A stretch of 46,157 nt of DNA from Flavobacteriia bacterium (GCA_947446925.1 CANFHU010000022.1:1-46157), one strand, 5' to 3'. Shown: positions 15,862 to 24,389, numbered from the stretch's first letter. Notes: a model not told the origin generated them from the sequence alone. Program-made: numbers and translations.

Positions 15862-16149
15862 ATGAACAAAGTAGTTTTAATAGGTAATATGGGCGATTTT
15901 GCCAAAGTAACAGAATTTAGTAACGGTGCGAAAGTAGCACGTTTTCAGTTGGCAACACATTTGGGCGTAGAAACAAAATGGTACCGCATGTTTGCCTGGG
16001 GAAATATTGCGCAATTTATAGAGCGATTCGGAAGCAAAGGCAAACAAATTGTTGTGACTGGAAGAATGGTGGAACGGACGTATGTAACGAAAGAAGGGGT
16101 GACAAAAAAAGTGGAAGAAGTGGAAGTGAGGCATGTGGTGGGGATGTGA
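15862..16149 (+). CDS. ssb: Single-stranded DNA-binding protein, short form (copy 3)
   Basis: A 95-residue, very short OB-fold SSB: MNKVVLIGNMGDFAKVTEFS, KVARFQLATHLGVETKWYRM, FAWGNIAQFIERFGSKGKQI and VTGRMVERTYVTKEGVTKKV in order. The loop after the third strand that is long in copies 1 and 2 is reduced here. It ends with VRHVVGM and has no acidic tail. I chose the ATG at 15862 because the upstream in-frame extension (from 15835) reads into the AT-rich leader. The G-rich tract and repeat array lie directly upstream. Confidence 0.88.
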   Translation: MNKVVLIGNMGDFAKVTEFSNGAKVARFQLATHLGVETKWYRMFAWGNIAQFIERFGSKGKQIVVTGRMVERTYVTKEGVTKKVEEVEVRHVVGM

Positions 16150-16170
16150 GAGAGGTTACAGGGGTTTCAG

Positions 16171-16214
16171 GGGTTAGTCGCGACTAACCCGAACTAGCCC
16201 GAACTAACCCGAAC
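16171..16214. repeat. Palindrome plus GAACTAACCC decamers (copy 2)
   Basis: A perfect 20-bp palindrome GGGTTAGTCGCGACTAACCC (16171-16190) followed by GAACTAGCCC, GAACTAACCC and GAAC, ending 37 nt before the transposase start. Same build as 15777-15830. Confidence 0.8.
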
Positions 16215-16251
16215 AAGGATAACCAATTAAAAAAAACCAATAAGCGATAAA

Positions 16252-16788
16252 ATGAAATATGACCCAAAAACATATAGACGAAGAAATAGTTATCGAAAAC
16301 CAGACCACGATTATGGTGGAAACGCAAGTTATTTTATAACGATGTGCGTGATTAATAAGGAAAAATGTTTATCCGAAATTGTATTAGATAATAAAACGAA
16401 TAAACCAATTGTGATTTTGACGAAATATGGTGCGATTATAGAACAACAAATAAAATGGTTATGCGAACAATACGAATATATCCGAATACCAAATTATGTA
16501 ATTATGCCCAATCACATACATTTTTTGATTGATATGTTTAGTGAGCTAAAGAATGAAAACACCAAAAAAGTGAAATCCATGGCTGAATTAATGGGTGCAT
16601 TTAAATCCACATGCTCCAAACACATCCATTTGGCTGGCAAGTCTGAATTTACTTGGCAAAGAAATTATTTTGACAATATTATTCGTTCAGAATGGATGTA
16701 TACTAACATCATTAAATACGTGGAGAAAAATCCATATTACTGGATATTTGGAAAAAGTAACAAATTTAATTTGCAGCAAGAGAAGTAA
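16252..16788 (+). CDS. REP-associated tyrosine transposase (RAYT, Y1/HUH family)
   Basis: A 178-residue protein of the IS200/IS605-like Y1 transposase family, RAYT branch. It has ASYFITMCVINKEKCLSEIV near the N-terminus, the HUH metal-binding motif in YVIMPNHIHFLIDM (about residues 82-95), and the C-terminal block FTWQRNYFDNIIRSEWMYTN with a likely catalytic Tyr in NYFDN, followed by YVEKNPYYW. These enzymes nick and join single-stranded DNA at REP hairpins and are usually single-copy, non-mobile genes. The palindrome and decamer array lies just upstream. Its last 23 nt overlap the convergent bcp gene. Confidence 0.88.
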   Translation: MKYDPKTYRRRNSYRKPDHDYGGNASYFITMCVINKEKCLSEIVLDNKTNKPIVILTKYGAIIEQQIKWLCEQYEYIRIPNYVIMPNHIHFLIDMFSELKNENTKKVKSMAELMGAFKSTCSKHIHLAGKSEFTWQRNYFDNIIRSEWMYTNIIKYVEKNPYYWIFGKSNKFNLQQEK

Positions 16789-17230
16789 TTGTCTTTATCG
16801 TCTCCTCAATATGTTTGTCAGGATTCATTTGGTTGTTAATAATATGAACGATTTTACCTTCCTTATTCACAATATAAGTAACGCGTCCAGGTATTAAACC
16901 AAATAAATTGGCAGGAACTTTAAAGGATTTGCGAACGGTATTGCCTTCATCCGATAATAAATTAAACGTTAATCGAAATTGGTCTGCAAACTTTTTGTGG
17001 GACGCAACACTGTCTGCGCTAATCCCAAAAACAGCACAATCCAACGTATTTAATTCCTGCATCGCATCGCGAAAAGAACATGCTTCTTTTGTACAACCAG
17101 GTGTATTATCTTTTGGATAGAAATAGATTATAACATGCTTAGATCCTATATAATCTTTTATGTTAATCATTTCTCCGTTTTGATTTTTTAACGAGAAATC
17201 TGGACAAGTATCACCGATGGAAATAGACAT
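16766..17230 (-). CDS. bcp: Thioredoxin-dependent thiol peroxidase (Bcp/PrxQ)
   Basis: A 154-residue peroxiredoxin Q. GDTCPDFSLKNQNGEMINIK opens the thioredoxin fold; DNTPGCTKEACSFRD contains the peroxidatic C46 and the resolving C51 five residues later, the atypical 2-Cys layout of Bcp. It reduces hydrogen peroxide and organic hydroperoxides using thioredoxin in the cytoplasm. It lies 59 nt after the photolyase gene in the same direction, so it may belong to the end of the two-component/idi/photolyase operon. Confidence 0.95.
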   Translation of the reverse strand: MSISIGDTCPDFSLKNQNGEMINIKDYIGSKHVIIYFYPKDNTPGCTKEACSFRDAMQELNTLDCAVFGISADSVASHKKFADQFRLTFNLLSDEGNTVRKSFKVPANLFGLIPGRVTYIVNKEGKIVHIINNQMNPDKHIEETIKTITSLAAN

Positions 17231-17289
17231 ATAGATAGAGTTATGAATTATAGTTTATGAGTTACGGATTATTATTTATGTGTTGTGGA

Positions 17290-18594
17290 TTACGAATTTA
17301 GGGTTTCTTTATAGATAGCTATCGTTCGTTTGGTGGTCGTTGCATGCTCTACGATTGGTTTTGGATAGGAAGAAGTTCCAAATTCTGGCACCCATCTTTT
17401 AACATACACCATTTGTTTATCAAACTTATCCAACTGTAATGCTGGGTTAAATATTCTAAAATAAGGTGCAGCATCACAGCCGCTACCAGATGCCCATTGC
17501 CAACCTCCTGCGTTGCTCGCTAATTCAAAATCCAATAATTTTTCTGCAAAATAGGATGCTCCCCAACGCCAATCAATCAATAAATGTTTTGTTAGAAAAC
17601 TTGCAACCACCATACGCACACGGTTATGCATATGTCCCGTCGCATTTAATTCGCGCATTCCTGCATCTACTAACGGATATCCTGTCTTTCCTTCACACCA
17701 GGCTTTGAAATGGAGTTCATTATTATCCCAAGGTATACGATCATACATAGGTTTAAAAGCATGTTCTGCACTCAAAGGAAAATGAAAAATTATCATCTGA
17801 TAAAAATCACGCCAGATCAATTCATTCAAGAAAGTTTCATTTAGGTCCTTTGCCTGACGCGCAAGCGCACGAACACTAATTGTACCAAAACGCAAGTGAA
17901 CCCCTAGCCTACTTGTTCCAGTAATTGCAGGGAAATCTCGTTGTTCGGAATACTTAGTAACTAAGGTTTCATTTACTGATTTTGCTGGAAAATCAACTGT
18001 TTTAACACCTGTAAAACCTAACTCATGTAGGGAAATTAAAGGCTGCTTTTCGTTAAATATTTTAAGATTATTCAGGTGTTTTTCGCTTGGATATGCTACT
18101 AAATCTGCATCTGTTAATCGTGCTTTCCACTTTCTGGAATACGGTGTAAAAACCGTATACGGCTTTCCATCGTCTTTAACAACTTCTTGCTTTTCAAATA
18201 CAACGTGATCTTTTGCTCCAACAAAATCAATATTTCTATCTTTTAACAATTCAAAAATTGCTGTATCTCGTTGTAAAGCATATGGTTCGTAATCTCGATT
18301 TACAACCACTTTTTGTATGTTGAACTCTAAACAAATCTGGGGAATTAAATCGATTGGATTACCAAAATACACACGTAAATCGGAACCAGCATTTTGATAC
18401 TCTTTTTTTAAACGATCGAGTTCATGATGGATAAATATAATTCTTTGATCATTTGGTTTTAAGCGTGTTAAAATCGTTGAATCAAAAATAAATATTGGGA
18501 TAACTTTCCAGTCCGAATTTAACGCCTTATACAAACCGTGGTTATCTTCCAAACGAAAATCCCTACGGTGCCAAAAAAGAATATTATTTACCAT
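17290..18594 (-). CDS. phrB: Deoxyribodipyrimidine photolyase (cryptochrome/photolyase family)
   Basis: A 434-residue photolyase of normal length. The N-terminal antenna domain starts ILFWHRRDFRLEDNHGL; the FAD-binding domain is clear from TSRLGVHLRFGTIS, LIWRDFYQMIIFHFP, GYPLVDAGMRELNATGHMHN, RMVVASFLTKHLLIDWRWGA and NAGGWQWASGSGCDAAPYFR. It repairs UV-induced cyclobutane pyrimidine dimers using blue light and reduced FAD. I chose the ATG at 18594 because the family begins right there; an upstream ATG at 18606 adds four residues. It overlaps the PTPS gene by 11 nt. Confidence 0.95.
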   Translation of the reverse strand: MVNNILFWHRRDFRLEDNHGLYKALNSDWKVIPIFIFDSTILTRLKPNDQRIIFIHHELDRLKKEYQNAGSDLRVYFGNPIDLIPQICLEFNIQKVVVNRDYEPYALQRDTAIFELLKDRNIDFVGAKDHVVFEKQEVVKDDGKPYTVFTPYSRKWKARLTDADLVAYPSEKHLNNLKIFNEKQPLISLHELGFTGVKTVDFPAKSVNETLVTKYSEQRDFPAITGTSRLGVHLRFGTISVRALARQAKDLNETFLNELIWRDFYQMIIFHFPLSAEHAFKPMYDRIPWDNNELHFKAWCEGKTGYPLVDAGMRELNATGHMHNRVRMVVASFLTKHLLIDWRWGASYFAEKLLDFELASNAGGWQWASGSGCDAAPYFRIFNPALQLDKFDKQMVYVKRWVPEFGTSSYPKPIVEHATTTKRTIAIYKETLNS

Positions 18595-18988
18595 TGTAAT
18601 ACACACTATTTCTTTCTGTTTCCCAAAGGGTTAATTCAATAGTATATTTTTCGTCTAAACGTTGGCGAAGTTTATTCCAAATTACCAAAGTAATATTTTC
18701 GGCTGTTGGAATCAAATCAGCAAATTCTGGACAATCTAAATTTAAATTTCGATGATCAAAAGGTTCTTTAACCTCCTCTTCGATAATATCGGAAAGTATT
18801 TTTAAATCAATAACATACCCAGTTTCTGGATCAATTTCTCCATCCAAACAAACTAACAACGTATAATTGTGTCCGTGAAAGTTTGGGTTATTACATTTTC
18901 CAAAGATGGCTTCGTTTTTTTCATCCGAAAAAGTTGGATTATACAAACGGTGTGCTGCATTAAATGTTTCTCTTCTACAAACTTTCAT
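18584..18988 (-). CDS. 6-pyruvoyl-tetrahydropterin synthase (PTPS/QueD family)
   Basis: A 134-residue member of the PTPS/QueD family. The zinc ligands and catalytic Cys are in GKCNNPNFHGHNY, followed by DGEIDPETGYVIDL, FDHRNLN, PTAENITLVIW and WETERNSVYY. The Cys lies six residues before the first His of HGH, as in animal PTPS, whereas QueD has a shorter CxxxHGH motif. It probably converts 7,8-dihydroneopterin triphosphate into 6-pyruvoyl-tetrahydropterin or a related pterin, not the queuosine intermediate. The gene overlaps idi by 14 nt and the photolyase by 11 nt, so the three are translationally coupled. Confidence 0.88.
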   Translation of the reverse strand: MKVCRRETFNAAHRLYNPTFSDEKNEAIFGKCNNPNFHGHNYTLLVCLDGEIDPETGYVIDLKILSDIIEEEVKEPFDHRNLNLDCPEFADLIPTAENITLVIWNKLRQRLDEKYTIELTLWETERNSVYYNGK

Positions 18989-19508
18989 AAAAATCTGGGG
19001 TTATTTTATCTGTAAAATGTTCGATAATATATTTAAACCAAAATGTAAATTGATTCGGATTTGTATGAATTTCAGACCTTACATCTTCCAAACTTACCCA
19101 CCTAAAATCTTGTGCTTCCTCTGGATTTACATTTGGTATTCCATCAAATTTACCTAGAAAAACATGATCTAACTCGTGTTCCGACAAATTATTCTCTAAT
19201 TCTGTTTGGTAAATAAAATAAAAGGCATGTTTTAATGGCACTGCGATCCCCATTTCTTCTTGGAGTCTTCGGTGCGCTGCATCTAACGTAAGTTCATCTG
19301 GTCTAGGATGCGAACAACACGTATTCGTCCACAAACCAGCAGAATGGTACTTTCCATCTGCACGTTGGTGAATCAACATTTCATGCTTTGCATTCCACAA
19401 TATAATCGAAAAAGCACGATGTAAACAGTTCTTTTGGTGTGCTTCTAATTTATCCATCTCCCCGATTGGCAAATCATTTTCATTTACCAAAATTACTTTT
19501 TCACCCAT
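18975..19508 (-). CDS. idi: Isopentenyl-diphosphate delta-isomerase, type I
   Basis: A 177-residue Nudix-fold isomerase. KVILVNENDLPIGEMDKLEA starts it; HRAFSIILWN, GLWTNTCCSHPRPDE (with the catalytic Cys), RRLQEEMGI (the Nudix-like helix) and SEHELDHVFLG (with the catalytic Glu) follow in order. It interconverts isopentenyl and dimethylallyl diphosphate for isoprenoid and, in many flavobacteria, carotenoid synthesis. It lies 6 nt after the histidine kinase gene and overlaps the PTPS gene by 14 nt. Confidence 0.95.
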   Translation of the reverse strand: MGEKVILVNENDLPIGEMDKLEAHQKNCLHRAFSIILWNAKHEMLIHQRADGKYHSAGLWTNTCCSHPRPDELTLDAAHRRLQEEMGIAVPLKHAFYFIYQTELENNLSEHELDHVFLGKFDGIPNVNPEEAQDFRWVSLEDVRSEIHTNPNQFTFWFKYIIEHFTDKITPDFYESL

Positions 19509-19514
19509 AGTTTA

Positions 19515-20600
19515 TTAATGAATTGAGACTCCTTTACTTGTTTTCAGCGTGTCCGACTTTGGCTTATTTCTGCTTAAACTAAACGAAAAAGTACACCCTA
19601 ATCCAACAGTGCTTCGTACGTTGATAGTTTGGCTGTGGGACTCAATAATATGCTTAACAATAGCTAATCCAAGTCCAGAACCACCTTCGTTACGTGTTCT
19701 ACTCTTCTCTACACGATAAAAACGTTCAAACAAACGTGGGATATCTTTTTTGTCGATACCAGGACCATTATCCGATACTTCTACCAATAACAATTCATTC
19801 ATTTCATGAAAACGAATTTTTGTTTCTCCAGCTTCATTTCCGTAATTAATGGAATTCGTAATTAAATTTAATAGTACCTGTGCAATTTTTACGCGATCTG
19901 CATATACCTGATAATTAGGATAATCTTTCGCGAAAGTAATTGATATTCTTTTTTCGTTTGCTTTTAATTCTAAAGAATCAATGATTTCTTTTGTTAATTT
20001 TTTTATGTCGAAAAGTTGAAAATCCATCTGTAAAGCATTGACTTCCAGTTTCGTAATCTGATCTAAATCTTCAATTAAATTGACCATACGATCCACAGAA
20101 TTCGAAGCGCGTTCTAAAAACATACGATTGACTTTTTGATCTTCCAAACCACCTTCAAGTAACGTTAAAATATAACCCTGAATCGAGAAGAGAGGTGTTT
20201 TTAATTCGTGTGCTAAGTTTCCTAAAAACTCTTTTCGAAACGTTTCACGCTCTTTCAGGTTGGAGATTTCTTCGTTACGCTCTTCCGTCCATTTTTTGGT
20301 TGCACGTTCTGCTTCCTCAAATACTGCTTCAGTAAGTTTAAAAGTTGGTTGGATATTCGCTTGCGATTTTTCTTTTTGGATGGATCGATATAATACCTTT
20401 AAACGTTTATTTACAAAAAGGTCGATAAAATAATAGAAGATATAGAATGAAAATGTTCCTAGTACAATTGGCGTTAATACCAAAAACCAAATAGGAATGT
20501 TAACATCTACAAAATATAAGATGGCAAAAAGTAGAAGTGTAAATGCAAATACAAGAATACTTGCATAAACGATAAAATAAATTGGTTTGCTATTTTTCAC
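19515..20600 (-). CDS. Two-component sensor histidine kinase (PhoR-like)
   Basis: A 361-residue kinase with two N-terminal membrane helices (about residues 8-30 and 36-60) joined by a very short loop, no large periplasmic sensor domain, a linker helix, the DHp phosphoacceptor FLGNLAHELKTPLFSIQGYI (His131), and an ATPase domain with N (NLITNSINYGNEAG), G1 (DNGPGID), F (RLFERFYRV) and G2 (GGSGLGLAIVKHII) boxes. It should phosphorylate the response regulator encoded by the overlapping upstream gene. The layout recalls PhoR, but no PAS domain is evident, so the signal is unknown. Confidence 0.93.
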   Translation of the reverse strand: MKNSKPIYFIVYASILVFAFTLLLFAILYFVDVNIPIWFLVLTPIVLGTFSFYIFYYFIDLFVNKRLKVLYRSIQKEKSQANIQPTFKLTEAVFEEAERATKKWTEERNEEISNLKERETFRKEFLGNLAHELKTPLFSIQGYILTLLEGGLEDQKVNRMFLERASNSVDRMVNLIEDLDQITKLEVNALQMDFQLFDIKKLTKEIIDSLELKANEKRISITFAKDYPNYQVYADRVKIAQVLLNLITNSINYGNEAGETKIRFHEMNELLLVEVSDNGPGIDKKDIPRLFERFYRVEKSRTRNEGGSGLGLAIVKHIIESHSQTINVRSTVGLGCTFSFSLSRNKPKSDTLKTSKGVSIH

Positions 20601-21297
20601 TATTCACAAATGTATATCCAACACCTTTAATAGTGCGAATATAATCATCTCCTAGCTTTTCTCTTAATTTTCGAATGTGAACATCAATTGTTCTTTCACC
20701 AACAATGGTTTCTGTACCCCAAACTTTACCTAAAATTTCTTCTCTCGTAAATACTTTTTGTGGCTTACTGATCAGTAATTCAAGCAATTCAAATTCTTTT
20801 TTTGGTAATTGAATTACTCCATCTTTCGTTTCTACTAAATATTTTTCGCGATCAATTTTAATTTGACCAACTTCAATGATTGTGTTCAATGCTTGTGGTT
20901 TGATTCTTCGCAACAAAGACTCCACTTTACTAATTAATAAACGTGGACGAATCGGTTTTGAAATATAATCGTCGGCCCCAGCTTCAAATCCTGCAACTTG
21001 AGAATAATCTTCTGCACGGGATGTTAAAAAAGCGATAATTGGTTGCGGAAAAGTTGTCATTTTACGAATCGCGTAACAAGCTTCAATCCCGTCCATTACA
21101 GGCATCATCACATCCATAATAACAAGAACTGGCTTATTTTTTTGAAAAACATCCAATGCCATTTGTCCATTACTTGCAGTAGAAATTGTGTATCCCTCTT
21201 TTTCTAGATTGTACTTTAAGAACTCCAAAATATCTAAATCATCATCCACTAGTAGTATATGAATTGATTTTTTTTGAGTAGGATCAAATGTAAACAT
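20590..21297 (-). CDS. Response regulator, OmpR/PhoB family
   Basis: A 235-residue regulator. The receiver domain has the acidic pair in LLVDDDLD, phosphoacceptor D62 in VIMDVMMPVMDG, and K in DDYISKPIRPR. The C-terminal winged helix is of PhoB/OmpR type (LPKKEFELLELLISKPQKVF and ERTIDVHIRKLREKLGDDYI, then RTIKGVGYTF). It overlaps the kinase gene by 11 nt. Its own promoter, the divergent receptor promoter and the promoter at 24426-24481 carry triple 11-bp repeats at identical spacing, the pattern expected for such a regulator, so autoregulation and control of the neighbours are likely. Confidence 0.94.
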   Translation of the reverse strand: MFTFDPTQKKSIHILLVDDDLDILEFLKYNLEKEGYTISTASNGQMALDVFQKNKPVLVIMDVMMPVMDGIEACYAIRKMTTFPQPIIAFLTSRAEDYSQVAGFEAGADDYISKPIRPRLLISKVESLLRRIKPQALNTIIEVGQIKIDREKYLVETKDGVIQLPKKEFELLELLISKPQKVFTREEILGKVWGTETIVGERTIDVHIRKLREKLGDDYIRTIKGVGYTFVNSEK

Positions 21298-21322
21298 ACA
21301 AGAAGATTATTAATTTTTTTAG

Positions 21323-21378
21323 CAAATGTATCCCCAAAACATAAGTGTCTGCTTAAGTTAAGTTTACTATTACATTAA
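21323..21378 (-). promoter_or_regulatory. Regulator promoter: three 11-bp repeats plus -7 TACATTTG
   Basis: Read on the minus strand: TTAATGTAATA (21378-21368), GTAAACTTAAC (21367-21357), TTAAGCAGACA (21356-21346), 15 nt, then TACATTTG (21330-21323), a full match to TAnnTTTG. The response regulator ATG follows after 25 nt. Confidence 0.6.
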
Positions 21379-21394
21379 TGATTAATAATTCAAA

Positions 21395-21450
21395 TTAACG
21401 GACAGTTAACATTTGCTTAACAAACGGAATAGTTTATTAAAGGAACTTTG
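21395..21450 (+). promoter_or_regulatory. Receptor promoter: three 11-bp repeats plus -7 GAACTTTG
   Basis: TTAACGGACAG (21395-21405), TTAACATTTGC (21406-21416), TTAACAAACGG (21417-21427), 15 nt, then GAACTTTG (21443-21450), 19 nt before the receptor ATG. The repeats share TTAAC exactly and have the 11-bp period of a PhoB-type box. Confidence 0.7.
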
Positions 21451-21469
21451 TTGAAAATTTAAAATACGT

Positions 21470-24325
21470 ATGAAGAATCTATTTTTAATCGCTGTTTTTT
21501 CTCTTTTTACTTTAGTAATTAACGCGCAAAATGCAACTATTCAAGGTATCATAATAGATGAAATGAATGGTCAAACTATCCCAGGAGCAAAAGTTATTCT
21601 TGATAGTATGACAAGATTTACTTCTTCAGATTTTGACGGTAAATTCGTATTTGAGAATTTAAGTGTTGGAGAACATTATGTAACGATTAAATATCCTACC
21701 TACACTACAAAAAAAGTTCCTTTCTCTGTTAAAGAAAATGAAGTAAGTGAAATAAAAATCACAATTATTTCTACCGAAAAAGAATTAACAGTTGCTCGCG
21801 TAAGAACAAAACCAAAAACAGAAACAACCTCCGCCTTATTAATGGCACAAAAAAATGCAACATCGGTAACAAGTGGTATTACTGCTGAAGAAATTAAAAA
21901 AACACCAGATACTAGAACGAGTGATGTGTTAAAACGTGTTAGTGGTGCTAGTATACAGGATAACAAATTTGTAGTTATTCGTGGGTTGAATGACCGATAT
22001 AATTTTGCAATGTTAAACGATGCTCCACTACCAAGTTCTGAGTCAGATCGTAAAGCATTTTCATTTGACATTTTCCCATCGAATATGTTAGACAATTTAG
22101 TAATCACAAAAACAGCTACACCAGATTTACCAGGAGAATTTGCAGGAGGAGTAATTAACATAAAGACAATCTCTCCAAGACCAAAAGACTTTCAAACCAT
22201 TCAAATTGGAACATCTATAAATACGATAACCACATTTAAAGACTTTAAAACTTCAGGAGGATCCTCTACAGATTTTTTAGGTTTAGGAGGAAATACTCGT
22301 AAATTACCTAGCGAAATTCCTGGAACGAAAGAATTTGAATCGTATACAAACGAACAAAAAGCAGAAGCGGCAAAATTAATGACACCATCATGGAAACCGA
22401 TAAGCGGAACTTCATTACCTAACTTTAATTTACAATACAGTTTGGGTAAAACATTCGCATTAAAAAATGGACATAAATTTGGATTAGTTTTTGCCTATAA
22501 CTATAATGTTACTAGTCAATCAAACGAAACTGTTCGTCGTGAATTTGAAGAGCAATCGAAAGGTGTGGTAACAAAAATGGAATTAAAAGATTCTGTATTT
22601 GCAAAATCTATCTTAAATACAGGAATGTTAAACTTTTCATATGAATTCAATGATAGTAATAGAATTAATTTTTATAATATCTATTCCATTTCAAGTGATG
22701 ATCGTATAAATGTTAGAAAAGGGGTACGTGAATTAGATTCTGATCCACGTCAATGGGAAAAATCTACGAACTTTTGGTATACACAAAACTTATTAAACAC
22801 AAGTCAACTTTCAGGAACACATAAAGTGGCAAATTTTTTAAAAGTGAATTGGGCAGCAGGATTGAGTAATATTGCCAGAGATATACCTAATCAGCGTCGT
22901 GTAGTTTATCAAAAATCTACTTACCTAGAAAATGACACCAATGCAAATTATGCAGCGATAATTCAAAAAAACGGTACTATACCAACTGCTGCAGGAAATA
23001 TGTTTTGGGCAAAAACTAAAGAAACCATTTATTCAGGTAAAGTAGATTTAATTTTCCCATTTGAAATTAAGAATACAAAACAAGAAATTAAAGTTGGAGT
23101 ATCTACTCAGTATAGAACACGTGATTTTTCTGCGCGTAACCTTGGATTCTCTCAATACAAACCTACAGGTAAAAAATTCAACGATAGTTTAGTAAATCTT
23201 GCTCCAGATGAAATTTTCGCAGCATCTAACCTTGGACAACTTGCAAGTGGAAAGGGAGGATTTAAATTAGATGAAGCAACTAAAGTCAGTGATAGTTACC
23301 GTGCAAATTCACTATTAAATGCAGGATACGTTATGATGGATTCAAAAATCACACAAAAATTAAGAGCTGTTGGAGGTGTTCGTTTAGAATCTTACAATCA
23401 GCATTTTAATTATACTGAGTTTGGTAGTAATCTTGAAAAAAACATTGACACTACTGTTGTTGATTTATTACCTTCGATTAACTTGATTTATGGATTGACT
23501 AAGAAAATGAATTTACGTGCGAGTTATTACAAAACAGTTTCACGTCCTGAGTTTAGAGAGTTAGCTCCGTTTGCCTTTTATAATTTCGTAATGGATAATA
23601 TTCTTTCTGGTAATCCAAACTTAAAAAGAGCAACCATTGATAATTACGATGTACGTTACGAAGTGTACCCATCCTCTTCGCAAATGTTTAGTGTTTCCGG
23701 ATTCTTCAAAGAATTTGCGAACCCAATCGAGTTAATTAATCGTACAGGAACATCAGGTGCTCCTGAATTATATTATACTAATATCAAAAAAGTACAGAAT
23801 TTAGGAATGGAGATTGAGTACCGAATCAAATTAGATATCTTCTCTAAAAAATCAAGCGATTCGTTGAAGAAAAATGTATTCTTAAGTAATTCAACGTTAT
23901 ACTCAAACGTTTCTTTTATCAGTTCTACTGTTTTCTTAGATAGCATTGTTGGTTCTGGTGGAAATCGTCCAATGCAAGGTCAATCACCATACATTGTTAA
24001 TGCTGGATATCAATTTGAACACCCTAGTAAGAATTGGAGTATGGCAATTAATTACAACATTGTTGGGCAACGAATTTTCATCGTTGGAAACACTCAAGAA
24101 CCATCAGTTTGGGAAAATGGTAGACACGTAATTGACTTACAATTTGCCAAAAAAATTGAAGACAAATGGGAATTCAAATTCAATGTTAAGGATTTATTAG
24201 CACAGAAACTTTTGTATTTCCAAGATCTTAATAATGACAAGAAATATACGAAAGGAATTGACAATCGTTGGCAAGAAATTTCTTATGGTCAAACAATTTC
24301 ATTAAGTGCAACTTATAAGTTTTAA
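21470..24325 (+). CDS. TonB-dependent receptor with N-terminal CarboxypepD_reg-like domain
   Basis: A 951-residue outer-membrane receptor. Signal peptide 1-20 (ends VINAQ), a carboxypeptidase-regulatory-like domain about 22-105 (IQGIIIDEMNGQTIPGAKVI), a plug domain about 130-255 with VLKRVSGASIQDNKFVVIRG and PDLPGEFAGGVINIKT, and a 22-strand-type barrel ending in an aromatic residue (SLSATYKF). Such receptors import large substrates through the outer membrane using TonB energy. The substrate is not evident; there is no SusD-like partner next to it. The promoter has three 11-bp regulator repeats, so it is probably induced by the adjacent two-component system. Confidence 0.93.
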   Translation: MKNLFLIAVFSLFTLVINAQNATIQGIIIDEMNGQTIPGAKVILDSMTRFTSSDFDGKFVFENLSVGEHYVTIKYPTYTTKKVPFSVKENEVSEIKITIISTEKELTVARVRTKPKTETTSALLMAQKNATSVTSGITAEEIKKTPDTRTSDVLKRVSGASIQDNKFVVIRGLNDRYNFAMLNDAPLPSSESDRKAFSFDIFPSNMLDNLVITKTATPDLPGEFAGGVINIKTISPRPKDFQTIQIGTSINTITTFKDFKTSGGSSTDFLGLGGNTRKLPSEIPGTKEFESYTNEQKAEAAKLMTPSWKPISGTSLPNFNLQYSLGKTFALKNGHKFGLVFAYNYNVTSQSNETVRREFEEQSKGVVTKMELKDSVFAKSILNTGMLNFSYEFNDSNRINFYNIYSISSDDRINVRKGVRELDSDPRQWEKSTNFWYTQNLLNTSQLSGTHKVANFLKVNWAAGLSNIARDIPNQRRVVYQKSTYLENDTNANYAAIIQKNGTIPTAAGNMFWAKTKETIYSGKVDLIFPFEIKNTKQEIKVGVSTQYRTRDFSARNLGFSQYKPTGKKFNDSLVNLAPDEIFAASNLGQLASGKGGFKLDEATKVSDSYRANSLLNAGYVMMDSKITQKLRAVGGVRLESYNQHFNYTEFGSNLEKNIDTTVVDLLPSINLIYGLTKKMNLRASYYKTVSRPEFRELAPFAFYNFVMDNILSGNPNLKRATIDNYDVRYEVYPSSSQMFSVSGFFKEFANPIELINRTGTSGAPELYYTNIKKVQNLGMEIEYRIKLDIFSKKSSDSLKKNVFLSNSTLYSNVSFISSTVFLDSIVGSGGNRPMQGQSPYIVNAGYQFEHPSKNWSMAINYNIVGQRIFIVGNTQEPSVWENGRHVIDLQFAKKIEDKWEFKFNVKDLLAQKLLYFQDLNNDKKYTKGIDNRWQEISYGQTISLSATYKF

Positions 24326-24361
24326 TCAGCAAACAAATTGGTAATCAAACGGTAAAAAATT

Positions 24362-24389
24362 AAAGGGAAGGTATTAATCTTCCCTTTTT
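24362..24389 (+). terminator. Terminator after the first TonB-dependent receptor
   Basis: AAAGGGAAG (24362-24370), 8-nt loop, CTTCCCTTT (24379-24387), then T. It separates the receptor from the next gene, which has its own promoter. Confidence 0.85.

Noticed and set aside
15978-16187. Forward 69-codon frame overlapping ssb3
   Set aside because: Frame-shifted reading of ssb3, with Cys/Gly-rich composition unlike a protein.
15777-16214. GAACTAACCC decamers as a CRISPR array
   Set aside because: The units are 10 bp and directly adjacent, with no spacers, and no cas gene is near.
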